Origin: Clonostachys chloroleuca
Taxonomy: Eukaryota; Ascomycota; Sordariomycetes; Hypocreales; Bionectriaceae
Direction: 5' to 3'
Assembly (NCBI GenBank): GCA_037952775.1
Contig: JBANAY010000004.1
Coordinates: forward strand, 14,012,001 to 14,076,000
DNA: 64,000 nucleotides
The position numbers and the translations under genes were made by a program. The stretch's first letter is position 1, and each line of letters opens with the position of its first letter. Under the pieces are notes generated by a model. The model was given only the letters and a program-made list of their open reading frames with translations, was not told the DNA's origin and did no database searches. This document shows positions 32,095-42,547 of this stretch, in pieces.

Positions 32095-34732
32095 ATTGAG
32101 GACAGGTATTGAGGATTGAGAAATGGAAAGGATTTAACAGGCAGTGGCAATGATAAGAGGCTTTTTGGTAACGTGGAAATTGGCCTCTTTTTGTGCATAT
32201 TTATACGTGTAGTAATAAGCAAATTTCTTCAGCGGAACGCACCGAACTTCAGGCGGTCTTCTCCTTACCGATGTAACAAATGATCTTAGGCTGCCTATAG
32301 ATATCAGGAAGGAGCGTTCAATTAAGTGTTGCAGTATGTAACCTCTAATTGAGAGGGATCGCGACGCATTGCAAGATCCGGAATGTCGGTGACTTGAATC
32401 GGCCGCTCCATGAAAGTCGTGAGTGCAGGAAAGGAAGCCCGAGATTCGTTCATCCCATGCTGATACGATGTCCCCATCCCCATTGGTTAGACTCTGGGTT
32501 GTATACTTCCCCAATCGACCCTCTCTGCCTAATGGGTTTCACCCCATGTCCATCATCCTAGAGAGGCGATAACCGATGCACAAACTAGGCCACGAAGAAG
32601 CTCTCGCGTGAATAAAATCAGGATTACGGCCTCGAAGGATTGTAGGTACATACTGACAACAAGTTCAAAGGTATTTGTTAAATCCAATGGCTGAATTCCA
32701 AGGACTAAAAACTTACTGCTTTGAATAGTGTGATCAAATCGTGATGATATATATCGTTATTATCTTGAATATGCCCAATTTATGTCAGAGTCATACTATC
32801 GTGGGCTGAAAGGTTGGTAAGAGACCAAAAAATTTTCTGTATCATCCTCGGTGGTTAATGCATACTGAAGAGCATTCATGTGCTCTTCCCCCCATATAGA
32901 GAGGCCTTCCAGCCACATATTTACGAGGAATATATGGTCAACACCCGTTAATCACATAGAATTGTGGGTTTTGAAACGATAATCGTTGATCTTCGACATC
33001 CGGGATACTAGAAAACCCCTATGGATCATGAGATCCGGTATTACCCGGAGATGAAGAAAGTGGAAGAAAGGTTTCTCACATGGAAAATCGAAGAGACATC
33101 ATTTCTCAAACTAGTTTTTAGGACGATGTTCGTCGGATTCAACCGAATGCGGCCAATAATAAGTGCTTATTTGGGTCACTGATGTGTGTGTATTCGATTG
33201 ATATTGTGTCTTTTATGTTGTTGCGTAGCAACAACCTCCTTCCTCGGCAGACCCCTTGTATATCAAGCCGATCACTCCTGCCTCCCTTATAGGAGGTAAC
33301 TTTTGGGGTTTATATTGGTGAAGTCCATACCAAATTCTCACGCACTGTTGATCGCTAATCCCGTTGTGACACCTTGCATTAGGATGGATCTAACAGTTTT
33401 TGCCGATATCCCAAAATTCTTCCATTAGTTATGACCTCAAGACGTAAGAAAATTTGAAACCCATTAAAATTTCTCGCACGCGATTTCAATTGAGCCCAGC
33501 TGATGTACTTTTACCGCTCACTATGGAACTAAATATCAATCTGAAGGAGATATTTTGGAGCACATGAGATGGGTGGGGGTTCTACTTTACCATAACCATT
33601 ATATCTGAAACAATCCTCTTGTCTCTTGACTTCAGTTTGGCTTAAGCGTCATCGAGAATTGTCCAGAGTCGGAATCTTGCAAGGTTTAGATCTAATTTAA
33701 GCTGGTTGTATCGAACCAATCAATCTGATCCGTCCGCCGCGACATGAGAATTCTCCTTTAGCCCATTTTCCTCACAAATGTCGCTCACATGCAACTCCTA
33801 TAGTTACCCCTTTTAGCTCTCCAAGACATTTGGTGCAATCTATATTTGGAGCCTGGTTTTCGTTGGGCCTTCCTCATTCCTAATGCAGAACAACGTGTGG
33901 CATATCATTCAACCTGCCGTCTCAGAATAAAATGTCCCTCTTCTTTTTTACTTAAGATTGACATTTATATGGCGTGCTCTTATATAATGCCATACTGACA
34001 CATTGCAGAATGTGGCAGGCTGGTCTGATATATAAGCATTTCGGGTCTTTGGGTGATCATGAGGGCCTATCGGAGGACTGTGGGCTGGATATTTTAACCA
34101 GAAGTTCTTTGTCAGTTTGTGGCCCAAGAAGGTGGCGTTTGACCTTCCGCAGAGTAATTTCAGCTACAATTTTGTCAAATCAGCTACCGGATGAGCTAAA
34201 ATTCTTGAACTTGATTCTCACAAGCAGGGTGCTACCCCTCAGGCGAAGTCTAGGCCGCGTAAATTAAACCGCCTGACAGAAAACCCTAACATATCCATGC
34301 ATTCTGTCGTATTTCATATTAGAAGGACCCTAAGCCAAATATCTTAGATACGTAATGAGGGATATGAAGCCGTTCCTGGACGTATTGGCACCCTCGAAAT
34401 TGGGACAGTGTTCTAGATCAAGTCACTGCCGAAAGATCTTTCGTCAGCAGGTTGTGTTTTACCTGCCAACGTGACCATTGAGATCGTCAGCCTGCCTCGG
34501 ACTTTGCATCTAATTATTGTTTCAGTTAGCTAAGCCCAAATGTCCTTTGGTGGCGCACTCTCGGATTCCGGTGATGATATGAGGTGTTTGACTCAGCGAT
34601 CTCACACCTATTTAAACAAGGAGGAAGTCCTATGTAATTTCAAAATGCCACACTGCCTCTAGTCAATCTCGTGGAATATATACTGGATACTGGACACTTT
34701 CTCAACCAACGTTCTCTCTACAAACAAACAAT
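32095..34732. other. long gene-poor region
   Basis: 2.6 kb, AT-rich, with no supportable gene. Two small perfect hairpins occur at 33217-33235 (GTTGTTGC, 3-nt loop) and 33281-33296 (CCTCC, 6-nt loop). The frame at 33974-34267 is unconvincing. A TATTTAAA box lies at 34609-34616, 117 nt before the CAP gene. Confidence 0.5.
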
Positions 34733-35494
34733 ATGCAGTTCTCTACCATCTTCGTCAAAGCAGCCCTCCTCTTCTCCCTCCAGACCGTTCTGGCAAACCC
34801 CGTCCCCGAAGTCAGCAATGACATCACCCTTCGAGACAGCCCTGAAAATGATGTCTTCGCTTCTGAAACCGTTCTGGAGAACCTCGCTCTCACCAACGAC
34901 CAGCAAAAAGCCCTCTCACTGCATAATAAGTTTCGGGCTGAAAAGTCCATCCCAGCTCTCAAATGGGATGCGGGGCTCCATGCCAGTGCTTTGAAATACG
35001 CAAAGAAGCTCGCTGCAAAAAACGGCGGCCTCGAACATTCTCAGTCGGGAGAAAACTTGTCCAAGGCTCCGTAAGATCTTCACTTGTCCTTTTAGCCCCG
35101 AATCGCACCAATACTGATGCTCGCCTCATTTCCAAAGGAAATCGAACACTCCTCTTGCTACCGGTACGAGTTATTGGTGAGTATCTAAAATGAATTACAC
35201 AATAAGGAGCTCGGGGCTAACAGTAGCTGCTCTAGGACCAACGAGAAGAAGAATTATCATGGCGAGAAGATTCCCCAGGGCAACTTTGCATCATATGGTC
35301 ACTACAGTAAGATATCATCGCTCTATCTTGTGACGAGAATATATAATCTAATCCGTTTTTGCAATCTAGCTCAGGTCATGTGGAAGAACACCAAGAAGGT
35401 TGGCATCGCTTCCCCTAGAGGTGCCAATGGCTACGACTACATCGTTGCTCACTACTCGCCTGCTGGAAACGTGGTTGGCCAAAAGCCTTGGTAA
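34733..35494 (+). CDS. secreted CAP/PR-1-like (SCP/PRY) protein
   Basis: CAP-superfamily extracellular protein; yeast PRY homologues bind sterols and fatty acids (family knowledge). Four exons (34733-35070, 35138-35176, 35236-35306, 35370-35494) join to 190 residues; exon 2 is only 39 nt. Signal peptide at residues 1-21 (MQFSTIFVKAALLFSLQTVL then A). CAP motifs in order: ALSLHNKFRAEKSIPALKWD, HSQSGENL, HYTQVMWKNTKKVGIA (CAP1) and YIVAHYSPAGNVVG (CAP2). The conserved His, Glu, Glu/Asn and His residues of the central cavity appear to be present. It is shorter than yeast PRY1 and lacks the long Ser/Thr-rich spacer. Introns have clean GTAAGA/GTGAGT/GTAAGA donors. Confidence 0.9.
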
Positions 35495-36457
35495 ACACGT
35501 GTGTCGGAATATGATAGGAGCCAAGGCTTCTACCATACACACGGGATGCTTGTCGCCGAGGATACAGATGATCTTCGATAGTCAATTGAATAAAGGCTGC
35601 CCATTTGATACAGCTCGTAACTCACATAGTGAAAATTTCAACAAAACTTATCGCTGGTGTAGTTGCGTGACAAGAGGTAGGTTATTCCCCTCCTCGTGTT
35701 TCCCTATCATGTTATTCTGGGCACCAAAAACTACTCTATCCGGAATTTTCCAGGCCCCTATGGGACGAGATGTTCGATAACAATCGCAAGTCCATTGGGG
35801 GAGAGCATCTACTGAAAAACTTTCTATGGAGGATTCTTCACCCCTTGCGGTCTACTCCAAATTCAGCATTGTATTTTGCTTGTTCTATGCGTGAATTGAG
35901 CCATTCCACAGCCTCAAATACCAGCAGACATTACAGTGTTACTTGCAGTAGGTCTATTGAGCAGCCCGAAAATGTCTCTGCCATTCTTGGCTTCTTATTG
36001 CTATGGGCCTTAGGTCGGTCATTCTGTCCTGAGATGAATTTTGCGCAGCTAATAGATAATAAAAGTGTGATTACCTATAATACATCGATACCGATACGAC
36101 GAGTGTGAAGCCCTGTGAAAGAAGTTAAAGCATTATGTCATTCGTCGGTCCGCTCGTCCTGACGGCAAGTGAGACATCGGTATGAAGGTTCATGGAATTT
36201 CCCTGCCGTATACCTACGTCTTAGGCTAGGAAAGGCTGTTTTTTAAGCTTCCGTATTTATTGCATTGAGTTGTCGGGCTCTGGCAGCTTCCATTGCCGTT
36301 GAACTTAATTCTTAGGTACCTTTTACATCGACAGAGGCGTGCCTGCCCATTTGCGTTGGGTGCCCGGCAGCCTCTGAAACACTTGTACGAGAGGACTCTT
36401 CATCACATAGATTTGCGATTTCAAGCCCAGATTCCAACCTGCTGGCTTCAAGCTGCC
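35495..36457. other. intergenic, no gene seen
   Basis: Between two plus-strand genes. Open frames at 35400-35780 and 35770-36108 are shadows or chance. The frame of the MYND gene is open upstream to 36293 but starts there with TTG. Confidence 0.5.
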
Positions 36458-38338
36458 ATGGATTCTCACAGCACGGATTCCAACAGCATTCTACCACACG
36501 GGCCAACCGCCCCATCAAGATGCGCCGTCTGCTTCGAAGATTCCGGATTACTTCTTTGCGGCGGGTGCAAGGTGGTCCATTACTGCAGCATTGAACATCA
36601 GATAGCCCACCGATCAACGCATAAAGTGAGCTGTAAAGCCATTAAGAAGACCCGAAAAAGATATGAGCACGAAAAAACTCAACTTCAAGCCCGAACCGAC
36701 TCAGCATTTAACGCCCAATCCAGCTCAGAAGGTGTCTTTCAGACCGACGTGGGGAACTTTTGGGGCATCGTCGAGACTCGGAACTATATGATTGCGCGCT
36801 TTGCTGCTGCCAACACACTACTTCAGGTTGATACGAAACTTGCGGTAGAGGGCGCTCTCGACCATTTCAACGAAATGATCCGGTTGTGTCGATGCGACAA
36901 CCAGGAGGTTCGTGACATCATCCCCCACCTACTACTTCGACTTGGGCGGGAGCAGGAATGCTACCACTTTCTGAAGTGGTGGGCTACAACTGAAAACACG
37001 TGGGATGTTACAGCACCATATCAACATCTTCCCGAGGCTGACCCTGTCGAATCTGTGGAGATATTCTCCTCAAAGCAAATTAGTGTTAGTTATCTCGTGG
37101 CCTTAACACTCCTGAAGATGCGTCTTTTTCTAGATATGGACGCATGCTCTATTTTTATCGCTGGTCTTGATCCCCCATTTGATCCTTTCGATCTCTACGA
37201 CGATAAAGATAGACCACAGCCTGGGAGTTGTGTTCGAACTAAAATAAGAGAAAAGAATATGTCTTATTTGGAACAAACGGCTCAAATGTTGCGGGATCAA
37301 TATCTCACACTCTGCAACCAGGTCCACAATGCGAACTCCTACATCTGGAGAGCTTTAATTGATGAAAAGACTCCATCAACTTGGCGATATTATAGAAGAG
37401 GTTCCAAAGAAGAGGCAAATTTAGTCATTTGTCAGTGCCATCATGCTTGGATCGAGTCTGGGAAGGCAATGATGCTGATTGATTTACACACCGCAGCTTT
37501 TACCACTGCGAGCCAGGACCAAGCCACCGCTGCCAGTAGAAAAGACACATCATCCGCATCGCCAAGAAACCGACCATTCCAGATATGGCGCAAGGAGCGA
37601 GGAACGGGGAAAGTCTTTCCATCTAAGTTCCAGTCTACCTATTCTCCTGGTGAACTTTTCAGGCCGACAGTTGCGGCAGGTAGCGACGTTGCCCAGTTTG
37701 TTCATCACAGTGACCCAAAAAAGGTGTTAGTATTCGTCGGCGGTGCCTGTTCCAAAAATGGACAGCAGAAACCCCGAGCTGGCTGGGCAGTAGTTTTCGG
37801 ACTCCCAACCGATAAAGGGAAAAATAACGACTCCTATTTTATGTCAGGACGACTTGAGGACAAGGGTCCGTTTGGGAACAGCTACACAGGGACCAGTAAC
37901 CGAGCTGGATTACGTGCGGCTATTGCTGCCCTTCGTCTCTGTGACTGGCAGGCTGAGGGCTACGCCAACCTTGTCATCGCAACCGACTCTTCATACGTGG
38001 CGAACGGTGCCACAGAGTGGGCAAAAGGTTGGGTGCGGAACGAATGGAAAAACGGTATCGGCGGCGACGTCAAACACAGAGATCTTTGGGAGCTGGCCCT
38101 CGGGCAGGTGGAGGGATGGGACGACATGGGGCTTGCCGTTGAGTTTTGGGAGATTCCCAGAGAGCTAAACCAAGAAGCTTACAGGGCTGCCAAACGCATC
38201 ACGCAGGCCGGATCTGCGGTAGAAGAGTTTGAAGATTCCACTCTTAGTTCTGGGCAGTCCCATATTGCTCGTCAAGTGCCTACCTCATGCAGCCAAAAGG
38301 AAACCCTCGTTGAGTACATGGAGGAATCGACAACTTAG
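36458..38338 (+). CDS. MYND zinc finger protein with catalytically degenerate RNase H domain
   Basis: Single exon, 626 residues. Residues 22-59 form a MYND finger (CAVC…CGGC…YCS…H…HKVSC: Cys22, 25, 34, 37, 43, His47 in place of the usual Cys, His55, Cys59), a protein-interaction module. A helical middle region follows. Residues 423-590 are an RNase H type I fold (VLVFVGGACSKNG, RAGWAVVFG, TSNRAGLRAAIAALR, VIATDSSYVANG). Three of the four catalytic carboxylates are replaced: the DGAC Asp by Gly428, the RAEL Glu by Gly484 and the final Asp by Tyr575; only Asp510 remains. It therefore probably cannot cleave RNA-DNA hybrids and may bind nucleic acid. The first ATG after the open upstream stretch was chosen because it directly precedes the MYND finger. 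Confidence 0.85.
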   Translation: MDSHSTDSNSILPHGPTAPSRCAVCFEDSGLLLCGGCKVVHYCSIEHQIAHRSTHKVSCKAIKKTRKRYEHEKTQLQARTDSAFNAQSSSEGVFQTDVGNFWGIVETRNYMIARFAAANTLLQVDTKLAVEGALDHFNEMIRLCRCDNQEVRDIIPHLLLRLGREQECYHFLKWWATTENTWDVTAPYQHLPEADPVESVEIFSSKQISVSYLVALTLLKMRLFLDMDACSIFIAGLDPPFDPFDLYDDKDRPQPGSCVRTKIREKNMSYLEQTAQMLRDQYLTLCNQVHNANSYIWRALIDEKTPSTWRYYRRGSKEEANLVICQCHHAWIESGKAMMLIDLHTAAFTTASQDQATAASRKDTSSASPRNRPFQIWRKERGTGKVFPSKFQSTYSPGELFRPTVAAGSDVAQFVHHSDPKKVLVFVGGACSKNGQQKPRAGWAVVFGLPTDKGKNNDSYFMSGRLEDKGPFGNSYTGTSNRAGLRAAIAALRLCDWQAEGYANLVIATDSSYVANGATEWAKGWVRNEWKNGIGGDVKHRDLWELALGQVEGWDDMGLAVEFWEIPRELNQEAYRAAKRITQAGSAVEEFEDSTLSSGQSHIARQVPTSCSQKETLVEYMEESTT

Positions 38339-39686
38339 TACTCGGAAGGCACAAGATCTGCGGAGGCCGCTGTGGCTGTCCTATGTTGGGGAGGTCACGC
38401 TTTGCTACAATGATGATCGCTAGGTAATGCATGGAGAAGAAGCTTCAGATCAAGTTGTGCTAGCCCTAGGTGGCCTCCTGGAATGTCATCAGCGTGGAAT
38501 ACAATGTACCGTTGAAGAGTGGAATATGGATTATGGGCGAATTGCGAATGTTAATCAGCGGCTTCAAGCGCGCAGTGGACGTCAAATAAACGACCAGTTT
38601 TGCCCACCGTCGCGGCTGTCCTATGGCTAGAAGAGCTAAATGACATGGCGACGGCACATAAGGATCATTATCCGAGCTTGTTGCGGGGAACAATAAAAAT
38701 CCAATTTGCCTGTGCTATTCTCAGTGTCTGAATATTTGGTTCTGCCGGCACAATCAGAAATGGGCGGTGTGCTGCCCAAGTCCCTAATGAAGAACAACAG
38801 ACTCTGATGCTCCAGCAACACCACCAAACACACCCCCGAAGCAGGAGAAGCCCCCAAGTGTTTCTCTTCCTAATACAAGCGTTCCGCCGTCCGATCCGAG
38901 TTCTTTTAAACCTTCTCATCGCCCGTTAATTCTAACTTTTCTTTTATGAAGTACACTTTTCCTTCCCAATCAACTTCACCGCAGCTTCTGTGCTCATCCT
39001 CATCCCACCTCCTTGCGCATTCTTTAATTCACGCACGATTTTCGTCTCAACACTTGGCAAGGCTTATCGCCTTTTTTTGAGACATCTCAGGCCGTTCGCT
39101 CCTCCGAGTGAGCTTTTTCCATATCTCGACACCGACAAGTTCAAGGCTCGACTAGCTCGCTCATAGGACACAGTACCTACTCTTCGACATGTATTTAGAC
39201 CCGAGCATGTTCATCTCGTATGATTATGACGAAAGGTCGCCCAAGATACCCGAGGCTTCGTATGATGGCCAGTCATTCCACGCCAGGAGTGGCTCACATT
39301 GAGCAAGGAAGATGAGATGTTTATCATTGAAGAGTGCCATATAGAGTTCACGCCCTGCTATCGACGAAACTTATCCCTCGAGCACAACACAGCCGAGAAT
39401 TGACTACCTTCCTTGTGTTTATGCCCCGATCAAACCTCACGGAGAAATCAAGATGAGGTGGATAAGAAGCCGTATAAAGAGCTAGGAGGGCGTGATACCT
39501 GATCCTCTTCCTCTATCCTTTCTCAGACCCGACATCAAGAAAAAAGAATAATGTAAAAAATTGAAAGAAGGAAGAATCATCCTCCAGTCAAAACCGAAAC
39601 AGTCTTGATACCTTATCCCTCGAAGCTCGGTTCCAGCTTTCATAACATCATCACAAGCGCCCATTGATAGACATAAAGTCGCCTTG
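38339..39686. other. intergenic with one small open frame
   Basis: 1.35 kb between the MYND gene (+) and the Zn2Cys6 gene (-), convergent. A pyrimidine-rich stretch at 38930-39120 looks like a fungal promoter or leader and precedes a 37-codon ATG frame at 39189-39302, listed separately. Confidence 0.45.
39189..39302 (+). CDS. possible small protein or damaged gene start
   Basis: 37 codons with Tyr/Asp/Ser-rich composition (MYLDPSMFISYDYDERSPKI…), ending TGA at 39300. Two bases later in another frame, a further protein-like stretch (SKEDEMFIIEECHIEF…) runs to TGA at about 39401. A long pyrimidine-rich leader lies upstream. It may be a short gene with a frameshift, or a chance frame. No family was recognised. 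Confidence 0.25.
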   Translation: MYLDPSMFISYDYDERSPKIPEASYDGQSFHARSGSH

Positions 39687-41961
39687 CTAGGTCCCTCGGG
39701 TTTCCAGGACATTGTCGAAAAAGCTGAGAGGGGAGTAGAAGCCAGAAGCGAAATCTGACAAGTCTCTTTGTTAGTTGTGATCGGAATGACGGAGGGTGCT
39801 TCTCACATTGATTGTTGAACGTTGCGCCCAATCCATTCACAGGTAGAGTGTCAATGTCTGTCAAGAAGTCGTAAGAAAGTGGTCCGTCACCGTTCTCAGC
39901 AGACACTTCTGAGATTCCAAGGACGATTCTCAGGGCTTTCGCTACTTTTCCGGCTTCCGCAGATCCTATACTCCTTTGAAGCCAAATCTTGTGGGAGATG
40001 GTTAGTTGTTGTCGAATTTCTTCAGCTCTTGGTGACCGCGTTGCGGTATGGGGCGATTCGAATTTATCGACATCTTGAAGGTAGAGACAGAGCACGCTCG
40101 TAGCAAGGAGAACGTCCTGGTTTAAAATGTGGGTGACCTTCCATCTAAGCTGACACAGACGACCAAATGGTTGAGACTCCTCGTGGAGCATCTCTTGGAA
40201 GGATAGAATTTTGAGTGCGGAATCCAAGCAACTTCCAACTGAGTTTCTGTCCCGCTCTTGAGACTGCGGAGTTTGGCCGCTAACCAAAGATCTTCGGTAC
40301 AGAAGGATGCGTGCTTTGTAGTAGGTAGTTTCTACACTTACACGCTGTATCAGAAGGTTTGGGCTATCGGTGATTGGGTGCGGTGTAGTCCCCCAGCGTA
40401 GCACGGGCGGAATAGCACTGTTGCGCACGTCTTCAAGAATATTCTTGACCTTAGTGACCTCATCGTGTGAAGGAGGACTAACATCAGTGTTGATATCGCA
40501 AATCAAGCCCAGAGGTGATATCAGTCGCCCTCTTGTAATCAGAGCAAGCACCGGCGTCCATTCTGTTTCCGGCCTAGACGGCGGCATCTCCGTAGTGTCT
40601 TCATCAAAATCACAGTCGCGTAGGTTGCGGGGCTCCTTTGGATCGATGTGGGTATTTGTGGCATTTCGAGGAAGTCCCGTCTCTAAAGAGAGACTGATGT
40701 CTAGTTGAAGGATAACGATCCACATGCGTCTACGCATCTCAGCCTCGAATGGGGATATTCCGGGAAAGTGGTCTGGATCCCGGTGGAGGCCCATCCGCGT
40801 TGCAAGCTGAAGTATCATACCGATCAAAAGCCAGCCATCGGTAACGCCGTCTTTCATCAGTACAAACTCTCCAGTAAGGATCGTTATCAGGGTTTCCAAG
40901 ATATACGGTCCTCCCATCGTGTACCTAGCCAAAATCAGACACTGGACGGCCTTCTCTCGGAAGGCATCCTTCATGGCAAGATATTCCCCCTTGAGTGCCT
41001 CGGCCCGTTCATCGTTGACGTCAATGGTGAAAGTCTGCAGCTGCGCAGCGATGTATAACAGGGAGAACATGAGACCAACCCAGGAGATAGAGGTTGCAGT
41101 CGGATCTTCCCAGAAGGCTTCGTACTGGCCAAATGTTAGAGTGTTTCTAATCAGCTAAAATTAGAAAGAACCCACCTCCCGGAGAAACTTCTTGCTATGA
41201 ATGATGTCTATAGGGCACAGTTAGCGTCTCGGACAGAGGTCTGAAAGGCTGGGTGTACGAACAAGGGGTGACAATGTAGGAATCGAAGTGGAGAGCCATA
41301 AGCCGGTCGACGACTTGACGGGGAGGACAAGCAGCTAGTATTTCATCTCGAGTTGCATGGCGGTTCGGGCCATAGAACAAGTGCGAGCCGGGCAGAGCCC
41401 TGCTATCAGTCACCAAGTCCTCCTTCAGTCCCCTGACTTTGGTCAGAATGGCCTCCCAATGTGCGCTCTGAACATAACTGGCACCAGACTCGCGCAGATT
41501 GAGGGTACCAGGGTCGGCTGGAGATTCAGCGTCATCATGGGATTTCCTTGGCCTCCGAATTTCAGGCAATTCATCTTCGAATGATGGCAAGCTCGTCCTC
41601 GGTGGTTTCGGAGCCCCGGTTGATGGAGTTGGGAGTGATTGGCCTTCCATCAGCGTCACCACAAGGCTCTCCAGCTCGGTTATTCTGGCATGGAGACTGG
41701 TGGACTGTCGTGGAGCAACACTCCGCTGAGCATCAGGGGTGGTAAATGGGGTCGCATAATTGCAGGAGTTGGTGATGGCACGCCTTGAGCAAGTGCCGCA
41801 TGGATGCTGCCGGTCGCACCTCAATCTAGCAAAGTCAATCGGGCACGACCTTGATGGATATTTACTACATACTTTCGGTGTCTGCAGGGGTCGCAGGACA
41901 GCTGGACTTTGTCTCTACGTCGATTTGGCGGCGGACGCGGACGGTGACCTTGGTCGGGCAT
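39687..41961 (-). CDS. Zn2Cys6 fungal transcription factor
   Basis: Nuclear DNA-binding regulator. Five exons: 41873-41961, 41263-41825, 41176-41207, 39807-41124 and 39687-39754; 689 residues, all junctions in frame. The binuclear zinc cluster is split by intron 1 and reads CDPCRHRKLRCDRQHPCGTC then a sixth Cys nine residues later, matching C-x2-C-x6-C-x5-C-x2-C-x8-C. A coiled linker (ITELESLVVTLM) follows, then the fungal-specific middle homology domain (LATRMGLHRDPDHFPGISPF, EAEMRRRMW). Intron 4 (GTGAGA…CTAAC…CAG) replaces an apparent read-through C-terminus. It is transcribed divergently from a DHA1 MFS exporter 0.59 kb away, the standard layout for a local regulator of drug/metabolite export. 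Confidence 0.9.
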
Positions 41962-42547
41962 GGCGGCTAGATTGAGCTCAATTTCGTTTGCGGGCGATCC
42001 GAGTGTGCCCAAAGCAGGACTTTGCCCTGCTCTGCTCTCAAACAGTTCACTGCTCCCTCAAGCAGAGGACAAGGAGGTCTGGCGGCGCAAACCTGGAGAT
42101 AGCAACGACCCTCCGCCTGACCATCCGATCCTCCGCGTCGACCCTCCGCTTTATGCTTCGAAATCCCTACTATTACGTTATATCCACTTTATGTAAACAG
42201 TACTTACGAACTCAAGAGCTTACTGTGGGGATTCAGGTAGATGTACCCTTTTTTTGATACAATCAGCTAGCAACAACCATTCCCCATGACCCTCCTTTCA
42301 CCTCTTCCTCCCACCCTCCGTGTCCGCTCACTGTCCGAGCTACCCTTCCATTGAGTAATCTCCAGTTACACTCCGTATTTACGAAGAAAATTGAACATTT
42401 GACAGGTCGCGCTAATAGCCCTTGCTCAAAATATGGCTCCTTTCTTCGGTCTTCCCTATCCTAACTCTCCTTCGAAATATATAGAAAGCAAAGCCTAGCA
42501 CCATACTTACCATTCTACTAATATTACACCATCCTCGGTATTAAACC
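41962..42547. promoter_or_regulatory. shared divergent promoter, regulator and MFS exporter
   Basis: 586 bp between the start codons of the Zn2Cys6 gene (-) and the MFS gene (+). Repeated CCTCCG-type motifs occur around 42110-42150 and 42310-42325 (GACCCTCCGC, CACCCTCCGT); Zn2Cys6 proteins bind CGG half-sites, so CCG/CGG triplets here are candidate sites. Specific operators cannot be assigned from sequence alone. Confidence 0.4.

Noticed and set aside
32134..32514. 126-codon minus-strand frame upstream of the secreted protein
   Set aside because: It lies in the promoter of the minus-strand gene and has no family resemblance; composition looks random.
33974..34267. 97-codon plus-strand frame
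   Set aside because: No start context, no motif, and an isolated position in AT-rich DNA.
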